Positions 38,036 to 47,613 of a stretch of 64,000 nucleotides of DNA are shown here, piece after piece. The position numbers were made by a program, and so were the translations under genes. The DNA is from Schlegelella aquatica (GTDB lineage Bacteria > Pseudomonadota > Gammaproteobacteria > Burkholderiales > Burkholderiaceae_C): the NCBI RefSeq assembly GCF_026013905.1, contig NZ_CP110257.1:3147501-3211500 (forward strand). The letters are read 5' to 3'. Numbering within the stretch: position 1 is the stretch's first letter; every line of letters begins with the position of its first letter. The notes beneath the pieces were generated by a model. It searched no databases and was not told where the DNA came from. It saw only the letters and a program-made list of their open reading frames with translations.

Positions 38036-40728
38036 CAGCTCACCTTGTACTTGAAGCGGCCGTCCCTGCCCGCTGTGACCTTGATCTGCGCGATGGGCTC
38101 GCCCTCGGCCATGCGCCCGAGCACGGTGTCGGCCAGTTCGGGCAGCAGGGTGCCGTTCAGGATGTGGTCGACGTTGCGCGCGCCGGCGTCCACCTCGGTG
38201 CACCGCGCGAGCACGGCCTCGACCAGGCTGTCGTCGTACAGGAACTCGGCACGGTGGTGATCGCGCACCCGCGCGGCGATGCGCTCGAGCTTGAGACGGA
38301 TGATCGAGCCCAGCACCTCGTCGGGCAGCGGGTAGTAGGCGATCGTCTTCATGCGGCCCAGGAAGGCCGGCTTGAAGGCCTTGTAGAGCTGCGGCCGGAT
38401 GGCCTCGACCAGCGCCTGCGGATCGGGCCGCTCGTCGGCGGCCTTGTTGAGGCACGCCTGCATGATGGCCGAGGAACCGACGTTCGAGGTGAGGATGATG
38501 ATCGTGTTGCGAAAATCGATCTCGCGGCCCTCGGCGTCGTCCATGAAGCCTTTGTCGAAGACCTGGAAGAAGAGCTCCAGCACATCCGGGTGGGCTTTCT
38601 CGACCTCGTCGAGCAGCACCACGGAATAGGGCTTGCGCCGCACTGCTTCCGTCAGCACGCCGCCCTCGCCATAACCGACATAGCCGGGGGGCGACCCCTT
38701 CAGCCCCGAGACGCTGTGCGCCTCCTGGTACTCGCTCATGTTGATCGTGATGAGGTTGCGCTCGCCGCCGTAGAGGATGTCGGCCAGCGCCAGCGCCGTC
38801 TCCGTCTTGCCCACGCCCGAGGGCCCGACGAACAGGAACACGCCCTTGGGCTTGTTCGGGTCCTCCAGTTGGGCGCGCGAGGTTCGCACCCGTTGCGCAA
38901 TCGCCTCCAGTGCATGCGGCTGGCCGATCACGCGCTGCTCGAGCAGGGACTTCAGCTCTCGCACGGTGTCGATCTCGTCCTTGACCATCTTGCCGAGCGG
39001 AATGCCTGTCCAGGCCGACACGATCTGCGCCACGGCAGACGCGTCGACCTGCAACGGCAACATCGGCGTGTCGCGCTGCAGTGCCGCCAGCTCGTCGAGC
39101 TTGCCCTTGAGCGCTTGCTGACGCGGGGTGAGTGCCAGCGCGGCAGGCGCCTTGCGTCCCCGCGCGGCGGGTGACGGCCGGGCCACCGGCAGCTCGCCGG
39201 CCGCCTCCAGCTCGGCCCGCAGGGCCTGCACCTCGGCAACCAGCACGCGCTCCTGGTCGAAGCGCACGCGCAGGTCTTCCAGCTCCGCCCGGCGCGCCTG
39301 CCGCGCCGCGTTCAACTCGGCCAGCCGGTCGAGATGGGGTCGCCCGGTCGCCGCCTCGCGCTCCAACGCGCGGATCTCGACGTCCAAGCGTTCGATCTCA
39401 CGCTCGGCCTCCTCGATGCGGGCCGGCTTGGTCTGCTGCCCCAAAGCCACCCGGGCGCACGCGGTGTCCAGCACGCTCACCGCCTTGTCCGGCAGCTGGC
39501 GCCCACTGATGTAGCGCGCCGACAGGCGCACCGCCTCGGTGATCGCCTCGTCCAGCACGCGCACCCCGAAGTGCCGCTCCATGAGCGGCACCATGGCGCG
39601 CAGCATCGCGGCCGCCACGGGCTCGCTCGGCTCCTCCACCTTCACCACCTGAAAGCGTCGTGCGAGGGCCGCGTCCTTCTCGAAGTACTTCTTGTACTCG
39701 CTCCAGGTGGTGGCGGCGATCGTGCGCAGTTCGCCGCGCGCCAATGCCGGCTTGAGCAGATTGGCCGCATCGTTCTGTCCCGCCTGGCCGCCGGCGCCGA
39801 TGAGGGTGTGCGCCTCGTCGATGAACAGGATGATGGGATGCGGGCTCTTCTTGACCTCGTCGATCACCTGCCGCAGTCGGCTTTCGAACTCGCCCTTGAC
39901 CGACGCCCCGGCCTGCAGGAGCCCCATGTCGAGCACGTGCAGTGCCACGCCTTGCAAGGGAGGCGGCACGTCGCCCTTCGCGATGCGCAAGGCCAAACCT
40001 TCGACGACGGCCGTCTTGCCCACGCCGGCCTCTCCGGTCAGGATCGGGTTGTTCTGACGGCGGCGCATCAGGATGTCGATCACCTGCCGGATCTCGGCAT
40101 CGCGCCCGATCACCGGGTCGAGATGGCCCTCCTTCGCGCGCTGTGTGAGATGGGTCGTGTACAGGTCGAGCGCCGGCGTGCGACCGGACAACACGGCCGA
40201 CTCGCCCCCCCCGCCAACCGGCGGTCGAGCGCTCACGGGCGAGCCCTCCCGCGCCTCTTGAGAAGTCGCGGTCAGCTCGCCCCAGCGGTGCTTCAACTCA
40301 TCGACCGGGAACTTCGCGAACAGCGGCGAGCCGCGCAGCGCGAGCGACGACAGGTTGGGCTCGGTCAGCAGCGCCAGCAGCAGATGGGCACTGCGGATGC
40401 GTGGCGTCTGGACGTCCAGCGACGCGATGAGCCAGGCGTGCTCGAGCAGCTTGGGCAGGTGCGGCGAGAACACCGGCGTGCGTGTGTTGCCCGTCTGCAG
40501 CCGGGCCAGCTCCTGCTCCAGGTCGCGCTGCAAGCCCGTCACCGGCACGTCGAACTGCCGGCACAGCGTCTCGAGGTCGCTGCCCGGCTCTTCGAGCAGC
40601 GCCAGGAACAGGTGCTCCAGATCCACTTCGTAGTGCCCGCGCGCCAGACAGAGGTTGGCCGCCCGCTCCGCGGCCTTGCGCGTCGTCGTGTTGAGCTTGG
40701 AGATCAGGGTCTTGAGAGTCGTCGTCAT
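38035..40728 (-). CDS. clpV: ClpV (TssH), T6SS sheath-disassembling AAA+ ATPase
   Basis: 897 residues: Clp N-domain (LEHLFLALLEEPGSDLETLCRQFDVP), AAA1 with Walker A GEAGVGKT (K238) and Walker B ILFIDEAH, a coiled-coil middle domain rich in Glu and Arg (about 440-560), AAA2 with Walker A GPSGVGKT (K641) and VVLLDEVEKAHPDV, and the D2-small domain. ClpV recycles contracted TssB-TssC sheaths. The ATG at 40728 gives the standard MTTTLKTLISKLN start; the upstream ribosome binding site is weak. Confidence 0.94.
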   Translation of the reverse strand: MTTTLKTLISKLNTTTRKAAERAANLCLARGHYEVDLEHLFLALLEEPGSDLETLCRQFDVPVTGLQRDLEQELARLQTGNTRTPVFSPHLPKLLEHAWLIASLDVQTPRIRSAHLLLALLTEPNLSSLALRGSPLFAKFPVDELKHRWGELTATSQEAREGSPVSARPPVGGGGESAVLSGRTPALDLYTTHLTQRAKEGHLDPVIGRDAEIRQVIDILMRRRQNNPILTGEAGVGKTAVVEGLALRIAKGDVPPPLQGVALHVLDMGLLQAGASVKGEFESRLRQVIDEVKKSPHPIILFIDEAHTLIGAGGQAGQNDAANLLKPALARGELRTIAATTWSEYKKYFEKDAALARRFQVVKVEEPSEPVAAAMLRAMVPLMERHFGVRVLDEAITEAVRLSARYISGRQLPDKAVSVLDTACARVALGQQTKPARIEEAEREIERLDVEIRALEREAATGRPHLDRLAELNAARQARRAELEDLRVRFDQERVLVAEVQALRAELEAAGELPVARPSPAARGRKAPAALALTPRQQALKGKLDELAALQRDTPMLPLQVDASAVAQIVSAWTGIPLGKMVKDEIDTVRELKSLLEQRVIGQPHALEAIAQRVRTSRAQLEDPNKPKGVFLFVGPSGVGKTETALALADILYGGERNLITINMSEYQEAHSVSGLKGSPPGYVGYGEGGVLTEAVRRKPYSVVLLDEVEKAHPDVLELFFQVFDKGFMDDAEGREIDFRNTIIILTSNVGSSAIMQACLNKAADERPDPQALVEAIRPQLYKAFKPAFLGRMKTIAYYPLPDEVLGSIIRLKLERIAARVRDHHRAEFLYDDSLVEAVLARCTEVDAGARNVDHILNGTLLPELADTVLGRMAEGEPIAQIKVTAGRDGRFKYKVS

Positions 40729-40748
40729 GATGATGAGCCCCGCGGCGT

Positions 40749-41804
40749 TCAACCGGCGGCTTGGAGTTCGTAGCGGGCGTCGTTGAGGGGGTGGTGAGAG
40801 GCGCGGGTGCGCAACCAGGCGTCCCACCCCAGGCGCACGCCGGCCTGCCCCCCCGCGAGGCGCGGCTCGGGCGCATGGCCGGGCGCAAGCGTCAGGTGCA
40901 CTTCGCATTCCACGCAGGCGCCCGCCAACAGGGGCAGCCAATCCCGCAACGCCGCCGCATGGCGGCCTTGAGGCAGGAAGGCGTCGAACTCCTCTCGCCC
41001 CAACGGCCCTATGTGCAGGCGCACCCGCAGGTCGCGCTGCCACACGCGCGCACCCACCAAGGCCGTCTCGCCCAGCACACCGGCGCGCCCCAGGCAGGTC
41101 TGCGCTTCCTGCGGCAGCACGCTCCAGCGGCCCACGAACTGCTCGATGCGCACCGGCACCCCGAAGTACGCCGACAACACGCGCTGGATCTGCGCGGCCG
41201 AGCGCGCCCGCTGCTGCATGGCCCCCGAGAAGAACGCCGCCGACTCGTCACTCAGGCGCCCCGCGCTCTCGCGCAGTCGCTGGCGCACCGCGTCCTGACC
41301 CAGTCCCGCCAGTGCCAGCACGTGCGGCAGGAAGTGGCGCTTTCGATCGTCCTCGTACTGCAAGGCCAGGCGATGCTTGCGCCACGCTTCGTAGAACAGC
41401 ATCACCGCGCGCTGCTGGAACACGTCCAGAAAGGCACGCGCCGCAGTGTCCTTGTGGTGCGATTCGCGTTGCGCGAAGAGCTCGGTGTAGAAGTGCGGCA
41501 GCGCCCCGGCCACCCCCAGCAGGCCGAAGCACGCGGGCGTCAGCTCCAGCAGCGCGGGGTCGGGGCCGTGCGACGAAGCGGCGCGGACGGGGCGCAGCGC
41601 CTCGATCTCGCTCGCCGGGAAGGCGAGCGACAGCGAATTGCGAAAGCGCACCGCCGTGGCCAGCACCTGCGTGCGGGGACGCCCGCCGGCTCTGCGGTGC
41701 CAGTGCTCGATGACGCGCAGGGCCTGGAACAGGCCGAAGCGATGCGGCTGCTCCAGCAGCCGCGCCGTCACATCAACGAGATCTCGCCGCTGCGAGGGGG
41801 GCAT
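40749..41804 (-). CDS. tssG: TssG, T6SS baseplate protein
   Basis: 351 residues with the ImpH/VasB-type TssG pattern: LLEQPHRFGLFQALRVIEHW near the start, SLSLAFPASEIEAL, CFGLLGVAGALPHFYTELFAQR, and LGVL-like VWQRDLRVRLHIGPLGREEF near the end. Forms the baseplate wedge with TssF, TssE and TssK. GGAGGTGTACCG precedes the ATG, which lies inside the 3' end of tssF (37-bp overlap). Confidence 0.92.
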   Translation of the reverse strand: MPPSQRRDLVDVTARLLEQPHRFGLFQALRVIEHWHRRAGGRPRTQVLATAVRFRNSLSLAFPASEIEALRPVRAASSHGPDPALLELTPACFGLLGVAGALPHFYTELFAQRESHHKDTAARAFLDVFQQRAVMLFYEAWRKHRLALQYEDDRKRHFLPHVLALAGLGQDAVRQRLRESAGRLSDESAAFFSGAMQQRARSAAQIQRVLSAYFGVPVRIEQFVGRWSVLPQEAQTCLGRAGVLGETALVGARVWQRDLRVRLHIGPLGREEFDAFLPQGRHAAALRDWLPLLAGACVECEVHLTLAPGHAPEPRLAGGQAGVRLGWDAWLRTRASHHPLNDARYELQAAG

Positions 41805-43624
41805 CGGTACACCTCCTGGCCCGTGCGTTCGGACACGACCACCAGCTGACTGAAACCGTTGACGTGCACGTACAGCGCGAAGAAGCGATCGAGCACGCCC
41901 ACGAACGCGGCCAGGCCGCTGCCGACGAAGGCCTCCTCATCGACCGTCAGCCGCACCTCGATCCCGCGCACGAAGGTGGCGAACGGACGGCCCGGCAGCC
42001 AGGCAGTGGTCGGCCGGTACTCCACCGCCCGCACGCCGTCGATCTGCCGGCGCGTGGCCGGCGCCTGCGCGAGGTCATACAAGCGCAGCATCTCGCGCAG
42101 CGCCTCCACGCCGCTGCCCGACAACGACAGGTGGTTCAGCGACAGGTGCGAGATCAGCCGCCACAGCAGCCCCCGTCCGCGCTCGTGCCGCGCCGAGGGC
42201 GTCGGCTTGCGCAAGAGTCGCACGGTGCGCGCGATACCGCCGCCTTCGATCGTGAGGTCGCCTGCCGGGTGACCGATGGCGAGCAAGGCCGGCAGATCGC
42301 GGTTGGAAGCCGTCACTTCGATCGACAGCGTCTCGGCCTGCGGAACACGGGGGTCGAACTGCAAGTCCACGATGCCCAGCTCCAGCTCGTAGCCCGGGCT
42401 GTGCTCGGCCACCGATTCGTCGCGGTGCAAGTACCAGTAGCGTCCGCCGTCGCCCACCTCGGCATGCGAAAGCGAATAGAACGGTCGGAACTCCGTCACC
42501 GATTCGCCTTGCGCGGTCTGCTGCACGCGATAGACGCGTTCGACCCGGTACACCTCGTACCCGTAGGCCCGGCGAGCATCGGCCACGAGGGGATAGGTGG
42601 TGCGTTCGTGCGTGATGCGGATCGGATCGGCGCGGTGGCGGAACAGGTTGACCACCGGTGTGCAACCGAGCTTGAACTGGCTGGCCTTCACCGACTCCAG
42701 CAGTCGCGATGCATCGCTGTCGGCCCGGATGCCGGCAAACAGCAGGTGCAGCACCACGCGGCGGCGCGGCTGGCCCTGCAAGGCCCCGCTCGGCCAAGGC
42801 AGGTCGATGAAATTGAACTTGTCGGGGTAGGCGAAGTACTCGGCCAACAACCGGTAGGCCGGATGGCTGCGATCGTCGGCATCCAGGAGGGCTTCGTCGG
42901 CACCGAAGCCGGCCAGCTGGGGCAACGCCGGTGAAGCGCCTGGGGCGCCCAACGGGCCCTGCCAGGGGCCGGCCTCGTCGGTGTGCACCATCACGCCGAC
43001 GGCGCGCGACGCCAGCGCCTCGCGCAACACGCTCACCTGTGCCGGCTCGCCGTCCAGGAAGACACGCAGCCGCTCGATGCCGAGCGCGTCCCACGTCATC
43101 TGGGGCGCCACGAGGTCCAAGGTGATCGACAGCACCGACGTCGCTCCGGCCGGCAGGCGGGTCCCCGCCGGCGCACTCACCGCCGCGCGGTACTGCGCCT
43201 GCGCGACCACCAGCGGCAGCAGCGGCACGTCGAACGCCGTGCGGAATCGGCAGGACACGCCGCGCACGGTCCGGCTGGTCAGCGAGGTGCCGCGCGGCAC
43301 GAGAGCAGGCGCGCTCATCTGCGCGGCCGCCGTGCCCAGCTCGAACTGCGCGATGGAGGCCGACGGCAAGGGCCGCAGGTAGTGCGGATACACCACCTCG
43401 AGGAAGCTCTCGGTGAAGAGCGAGAAGTCGTCGTCCAGGCGCTTGTGGATGCGGGACGTGAGCAGTGCGAAGGACTCGATCATCCGCTCCACGTGCGGAT
43501 CCTCGGCGATCTCGCCGGAGACCTGCAACCGCCCCGCGATCTTCGGGTAGCGCTCGGCAAAGAGCTTGGACCGCTCCCGCAGAAAGGCCAGTTCGCGCTC
43601 GTAATGGTTCAGCAGGTCGTGCAT
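41768..43624 (-). CDS. tssF: TssF, T6SS baseplate protein
   Basis: 618 residues, the usual TssF/VasA length. The conserved start LLNHYERELAFLRERSKLFAERYPKIAGRL and the VYPHYLRPLPSASIAQFEL and TYPLVADARRAYGYEVYRVE stretches identify it. Starts 7 bp after tssE and overlaps tssG. Part of the TssEFGK wedge that anchors the tail tube. Confidence 0.94.
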   Translation of the reverse strand: MHDLLNHYERELAFLRERSKLFAERYPKIAGRLQVSGEIAEDPHVERMIESFALLTSRIHKRLDDDFSLFTESFLEVVYPHYLRPLPSASIAQFELGTAAAQMSAPALVPRGTSLTSRTVRGVSCRFRTAFDVPLLPLVVAQAQYRAAVSAPAGTRLPAGATSVLSITLDLVAPQMTWDALGIERLRVFLDGEPAQVSVLREALASRAVGVMVHTDEAGPWQGPLGAPGASPALPQLAGFGADEALLDADDRSHPAYRLLAEYFAYPDKFNFIDLPWPSGALQGQPRRRVVLHLLFAGIRADSDASRLLESVKASQFKLGCTPVVNLFRHRADPIRITHERTTYPLVADARRAYGYEVYRVERVYRVQQTAQGESVTEFRPFYSLSHAEVGDGGRYWYLHRDESVAEHSPGYELELGIVDLQFDPRVPQAETLSIEVTASNRDLPALLAIGHPAGDLTIEGGGIARTVRLLRKPTPSARHERGRGLLWRLISHLSLNHLSLSGSGVEALREMLRLYDLAQAPATRRQIDGVRAVEYRPTTAWLPGRPFATFVRGIEVRLTVDEEAFVGSGLAAFVGVLDRFFALYVHVNGFSQLVVVSERTGQEVYRCPPRSGEISLM

Positions 43625-43631
43625 CGCACCC

Positions 43632-44114
43632 TCACAGGGTCACCGCGCGCCGGCTCTTGCTCACGGAATAGAGCTGCGTCGACGGCTTGAGCGTCGCGTT
43701 GAAACTCACCGGCTCCTGCGCGGGGTTGACCAGCAGCAGGGCCTGGATCTGGAAGGTGTAGCCCCGGGAGGAGGCATCCTCGACCAGCGAGACCTGCACC
43801 TGCTGCAGCCTCGGCTCGTGCGTCGCGATCGCGTCCTCGATGGCGCGGCAGATCGCCTCTCGCTCCTCGGTGTGGGCCAGGCTCATCGCCGAGAAGTCCA
43901 CCATCCCGAAGCTGAGGATCGACCGGCTGACATGCCGGAACCCGGCCAGCGCCTCGCGACGCACGCCACACCGGGCGTTGAGCAGCGCCTCCAGGTCGCG
44001 GGCTACCGCGTCCTTGAGTTGCTCCAGACCGACGTGCGTCGCATACGCCGTCCCGGCGCTTTCGGGCTGATCGTCCATCAGCCGGTCGAGCAAGGAGGGA
44101 GCGAAGCGGGCCAT
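43632..44114 (-). CDS. tssE: TssE, gp25-like T6SS baseplate protein
   Basis: 160 residues with the gp25-like lysozyme-fold region (LKDAVARDLEALLNARCG, SILSFGMVDFSA, REAICRAIEDAIATHEPRL). The start MARFAPSLLDRLMDD is typical. Located 97 bp downstream of hcp and followed closely by tssF. Confidence 0.92.
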   Translation of the reverse strand: MARFAPSLLDRLMDDQPESAGTAYATHVGLEQLKDAVARDLEALLNARCGVRREALAGFRHVSRSILSFGMVDFSAMSLAHTEEREAICRAIEDAIATHEPRLQQVQVSLVEDASSRGYTFQIQALLLVNPAQEPVSFNATLKPSTQLYSVSKSRRAVTL

Positions 44115-44211
44115 GCGTGTTCAGCGAAGGCAGCGGGACGGGGGCGCCACCTGCGCAGCGCCGACTGCCGCCGGCACCGCGCAGAGGGCGAGCCCCCGTG
44201 CCCTCGGACCG

Positions 44212-44754
44212 TCAGTTGAAGCTGACCTCGTTCTTCGCGAGGTTCCACATGCCCGAGACGTTGGTGTTCTTCTGAGAGGCACCGTCCAGGGGAGAGTCGT
44301 TGTAGACCCATTGCACCGCGGAGTACCGCAGGCCGAAGGTCTCCGTCGGGATCTCGCCGGCATGGTCGGCGCCGATGTTGGTGGACACCGAGGTCACCAC
44401 GACGTTCTTGAGCTGGATCTTGAGATAGTTGACGCGCTTGTTGCCCGTCTGCGTCGTGTCGGAGCCGCCCAGCGCACGGTAGAAGTAGATCTCCACGTCC
44501 TTGTAGACGGTGCCGGCCGAGCAGGCCTGCCACAGCTTCGGGCTGGCCGCATCGATGTCCTTGGTGAAGATCATTTCTCCGTGTTCGGTGCGCTCGGCCG
44601 TGTGACCGCCGGCCGTGGACGCGGTGGACGACTTGGGCTGCTTGATGACGTGCGACCAGGACTGCACCTCGATCGCCTTGTCGGCCGCGTGCTTCGCATC
44701 GCGGGTCTCACCCTTGATGTCGCCGTTCTTGAACACGACATAGATGTCTTTCAT
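44212..44754 (-). CDS. hcp: Hcp (TssD), T6SS tube protein
   Basis: 180 residues, forms the hexameric rings of the inner tube. It has the Hcp-type beta-barrel pattern (MKDIYVVFKNGDIKGE, IEVQSWSHVIKQP, HGEMIFTKDIDAASPKLWQACSAG, VEIYFYRAL). AGCGGAGGTAACAGCAG precedes the ATG. A strong terminator-like hairpin lies in the leader about 40 bases upstream, so hcp may have its own promoter or be separately controlled. Confidence 0.95.
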   Translation of the reverse strand: MKDIYVVFKNGDIKGETRDAKHAADKAIEVQSWSHVIKQPKSSTASTAGGHTAERTEHGEMIFTKDIDAASPKLWQACSAGTVYKDVEIYFYRALGGSDTTQTGNKRVNYLKIQLKNVVVTSVSTNIGADHAGEIPTETFGLRYSAVQWVYNDSPLDGASQKNTNVSGMWNLAKNEVSFN

Positions 44755-44793
44755 CTGCTGTTACCTCCGCTCGATTTCGTAGAGTTGAAGAAA

Positions 44794-44817
44794 GCCCCCG
44801 CCCCGTAGGGCGGGGGC
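44794..44817 (-). terminator. intrinsic-terminator-shaped hairpin between tssC and hcp
   Basis: A perfect 10-bp stem GCCCCCGCCC/GGGCGGGGGC with a 4-base loop, followed on the minus strand by TTTCTTC. It lies 63 bp after the tssC stop and 39 bp before the hcp start, in the transcription direction of both. It could end most tssBC transcripts, protect a processed hcp mRNA, or act as an attenuator. Confidence 0.65.
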
Positions 44818-44880
44818 GGCGCGACGGGCCCAACGGAGCCCGAACCGTGATGACAACCTGTGAGTGGGGACAGCGGCCGG

Positions 44881-46374
44881 TCAGCCGCGCCCGGCCCCTT
44901 GAGGCAGCTCGGCGACCAGCCGCAACGACACCGACAGCTCGTCGAGCTGGAAGTGCGGCCGCACGAACGACACCGCACGGTAGACGCCCGGCCGCCCCGG
45001 TACTTCAGAGACCTGCACGCTCGCCTCGCGCAGCGGATACTGCGCCTTGACCGCCTGCGTGGCGTTGTCGTCGGAAGTCACGTACTGGCTGATCCAACGA
45101 TTGAGGAAGTCCTCGACATTGGAGGCCGAAGCGAAACTGCCGATCTTGTCGCGCATCATCGCCTTCATGTAGTGCGCGATGCGGCACACGGCGAACATGT
45201 ACTGCAGCTGGGCCGACAGCGCGGCGTTGGCGTTGGCGGCATCGCTGTCGTACTTCTTGGGCTTCTGCGTCGACTGCGCCCCGAAGAACGCCGCGTAGTC
45301 GGTGTTCTTGCAATGCACGAGCGGGATGAAACCGAGGTCGCTCAGCTCCTTCTCGCGCCGGTCGGTGATCGAGATCTCGGTCGGGCATTTCAACGCGATC
45401 TCGCCGTCGTCGGTCTTGAAGGTGTGCGTGGGCAGGTCTTCGACCAGCCCGCCCCCCTCGACGCCCCGGATGGCGGCGCACCAACCGTAGTTCTCGAACG
45501 CCGCGACGAGCCGCGCACCGAACGCATAGGCCGTGTTGACCCACAAGTACTTGGAGTGGTCGCTGCCGTCCACGTCCTCGACGAAGTTGAAGCCCTCGGT
45601 GACGGTGCCCTCGGTGGGGTCGTACGGCAGGCGGCCGAGAAAGCGTGGCAGCGTGAGGCCCACGTAGCGGGAGTCCTCGGACTCGCGATAGGACTTCCAC
45701 TTCGCGTACTCGACCGTGTCGAACACCTTCGACAGATCGCGCGGCTTGCCCAGCTCGGTGAAGCTTTCCAGACCGAACAGCTGGGGCGACGCCGCCGAGA
45801 TGAAGGGGGCGTGCGCGGCCGCGGCGACATGGGACATCTGTTCGAGGAAGTACATGTCCTCGGGATGCCGCCCGATCTCATAGTCGCCGATGAGCGCGCC
45901 GAACGGCGAGCCGCCGAAGGTGCCGAACTCCTCCTCGTACACCTTCTTGAAGAGCGTGCTCTGGTCGAAGTCGATCGCCGTCTTGAAGTCGCGCACCAGA
46001 TCCTTCTTGGAGGCGTTCAGCACCTTGATCTTCATCGACTCGCCGGTGGATGTGTGCTTGCACAGGTAGTGCAGCCCCGTCCAGGTGCTTTCGAGGCGCT
46101 GGAACTCGGGAGCATGCATCACCGCCGACAGCTGTGCGGAGATGAGCCGGTCGAGCTCGGCCACGCGTGCATCGAGCGTGGCCGAGAGGTTCTGCGACAC
46201 GACCACCGTGCCTTGCATCACCTCTTTGACGAGCTCGGCGATGAGGTCCTTGGCGCGCCGGTGTTCGGATTCGGTGGTCGCGACCTTGCTTTGCGCGACG
46301 ATCTCGTCGAGCAGCCCCGAGGTCGCGGACGCGGCCAGCCCGGGCGCGTTGTCTTGCAAGACGGCGGCACTCAT
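44881..46374 (-). CDS. tssC: TssC, large T6SS sheath subunit
   Basis: 497 residues, the VipB/ImpD-type large sheath protein. Recognisable stretches are RLESTWTGLHYLCKHTSTGESMKIKVLNASK, FGALIGDYEIGRHPEDMYFLEQMSHVAAAAHAPF and the C-terminal ANVEDFLNRWISQYV and PLREASVQVSEVPGRPG. Starts 1 bp after the tssB stop. Pairs with TssB in the contractile sheath. Confidence 0.96.
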   Translation of the reverse strand: MSAAVLQDNAPGLAASATSGLLDEIVAQSKVATTESEHRRAKDLIAELVKEVMQGTVVVSQNLSATLDARVAELDRLISAQLSAVMHAPEFQRLESTWTGLHYLCKHTSTGESMKIKVLNASKKDLVRDFKTAIDFDQSTLFKKVYEEEFGTFGGSPFGALIGDYEIGRHPEDMYFLEQMSHVAAAAHAPFISAASPQLFGLESFTELGKPRDLSKVFDTVEYAKWKSYRESEDSRYVGLTLPRFLGRLPYDPTEGTVTEGFNFVEDVDGSDHSKYLWVNTAYAFGARLVAAFENYGWCAAIRGVEGGGLVEDLPTHTFKTDDGEIALKCPTEISITDRREKELSDLGFIPLVHCKNTDYAAFFGAQSTQKPKKYDSDAANANAALSAQLQYMFAVCRIAHYMKAMMRDKIGSFASASNVEDFLNRWISQYVTSDDNATQAVKAQYPLREASVQVSEVPGRPGVYRAVSFVRPHFQLDELSVSLRLVAELPQGAGRG

Positions 46375-46375
46375 G

Positions 46376-46885
46376 TCACTTCTCCGGCGTGTCGGTGGCC
46401 CGGCTCAGCTCGGCCAGCTTCTCGGTGCTCGTCAGCACGTCCTGCAGGATGTCCTCGAGCTTCTCGTTGCCGGCGAGCTTGTTGCGCAAGTCCGCCAGCT
46501 TGGTGCGGGCCTCCAGCAACTGTCGCAGCGGCTCGACCTTCTGCACGACCGCTTCCGGGCGGAAGTCGTCCATCTTCTCGAAGGTGAGGTCCACCGCGAA
46601 CTCGCCGCCCTCGGGCGTGAGTTCGTTCGGCACCCTGAAGGTCGCGCGCGGCGCCATGGCCTTCATCACCTCGTCGAAGTTGTCCAGATCGACCTGGACG
46701 AACTTGCGGTCGCGCAGCTTGGGCAGCGGCTCCTTGGGATTGCCGGAGAAGTCGGCCATCACGCCGAGCACGAAGGGCAGCTCCTTCTGCTCGATCGCGT
46801 CGCCGCGCTCCACGTCGTAGGTGAGCTGCACCCGGGGCGGGCGCACCTTTTCCAGCCTCTTCTGGACGCTGTCTTTCTTAGCCAT
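46376..46885 (-). CDS. tssB: TssB, small T6SS sheath subunit
   Basis: 169 residues, VipA/ImpC-type small sheath protein with the conserved RPPRVQLTYDVERGDAIEQKELPFVLGVMADFSG and RKFVQVDLDNFDEVMKAMAPR. GGGAGTTCTC precedes the ATG. It is 26 bp downstream of the TPR lipoprotein gene. Confidence 0.96.
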   Translation of the reverse strand: MAKKDSVQKRLEKVRPPRVQLTYDVERGDAIEQKELPFVLGVMADFSGNPKEPLPKLRDRKFVQVDLDNFDEVMKAMAPRATFRVPNELTPEGGEFAVDLTFEKMDDFRPEAVVQKVEPLRQLLEARTKLADLRNKLAGNEKLEDILQDVLTSTEKLAELSRATDTPEK

Positions 46886-46911
46886 GAGAACTCCCTGAGC
46901 TTGATGGAGGC

Positions 46912-47613
46912 TCAGCGCAAGGCGCTGAAGGGATCACGCGAACCGGAGGCGGCCTTGTCGTCGCCGCGGCCTTTGGGCGCCGGCGTCGGCGATGGGCCGG
47001 CCGAAGCGCTTTGCGAGGCGGGCGCCACGGGCTTCGCCGGGCGCGAGGACGCGGCTTCCGCCTTGCTCGGCCGAGGCGCGGCCGCGCGCGTCGGGGGCGT
47101 GGGCACCAGCACGGGCGTGCCCAGCATCTCGCGCAGGGTCTTGGCCAGCGCTTCCGCTTCGGCCCGCGTGGAGCCGGTCAGCGTGTCGCTGCGCAGCCGC
47201 GCGAGAGCGTCCGACGACACACGCAGGCCGCTGACGGCCAGCAGGCCGTTGGCCGTCGCGTCTTGTGCGTCACGTTGGCGGGCTTCCTGCGCGGCGGTGA
47301 TGGCTTGGCCGTAGTCGCCTGCGTCGAAGTGCAGTTGTGCGATGCGCAGCCAGGGCTCTTTGGTGGTCGGGTTCACGCGCGCGGCCTCGCGCCAGGCTTG
47401 CACGGCCTGCAAGGTGTCGCCCGCCTTGTGCGCTTGCTGCCCGTTCTCGAGCAGTTGCTCGTAGCTGGGGGCTGGCGCGGGAGTCTCGTTCTTGGGGCTG
47501 CTGGCGCAGGCGGCCAGCGTGCAGGCGCAGATCACAGACGACACGCGGCGCACGAGGGCACGCGTCGCCGACGAACCGCCGATGCCGGCGGCCCGACTCA
47601 GGCGTCGAATCAC
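46912..47613 (-). CDS. TPR-repeat lipoprotein at the head of the tssB operon
   Basis: 233 residues from a GTG at 47613 preceded by AGAGGAGAGAG. A signal with lipobox (ICACTLAACASSP) leads to about two TPR units (QAHKAGDTLQAVQAWREAARVNPTTKEPWLRIAQLHFDAGDYGQAI) and an Ala/Pro/Lys-rich tail. Similar TPR lipoproteins accompany tssB in several Burkholderiales T6SS loci; their precise role is not established. It is the first gene of the long minus-strand arm. An upstream in-frame ATG at 47859 would add non-conserved residues. Confidence 0.75.
   Translation of the reverse strand: MIRRLSRAAGIGGSSATRALVRRVSSVICACTLAACASSPKNETPAPAPSYEQLLENGQQAHKAGDTLQAVQAWREAARVNPTTKEPWLRIAQLHFDAGDYGQAITAAQEARQRDAQDATANGLLAVSGLRVSSDALARLRSDTLTGSTRAEAEALAKTLREMLGTPVLVPTPPTRAAAPRPSKAEAASSRPAKPVAPASQSASAGPSPTPAPKGRGDDKAASGSRDPFSALR

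Noticed and set aside
39334..40773. 479-codon plus-strand frame opposite clpV
   Set aside because: Shadow of a gene with two complete AAA+ modules.
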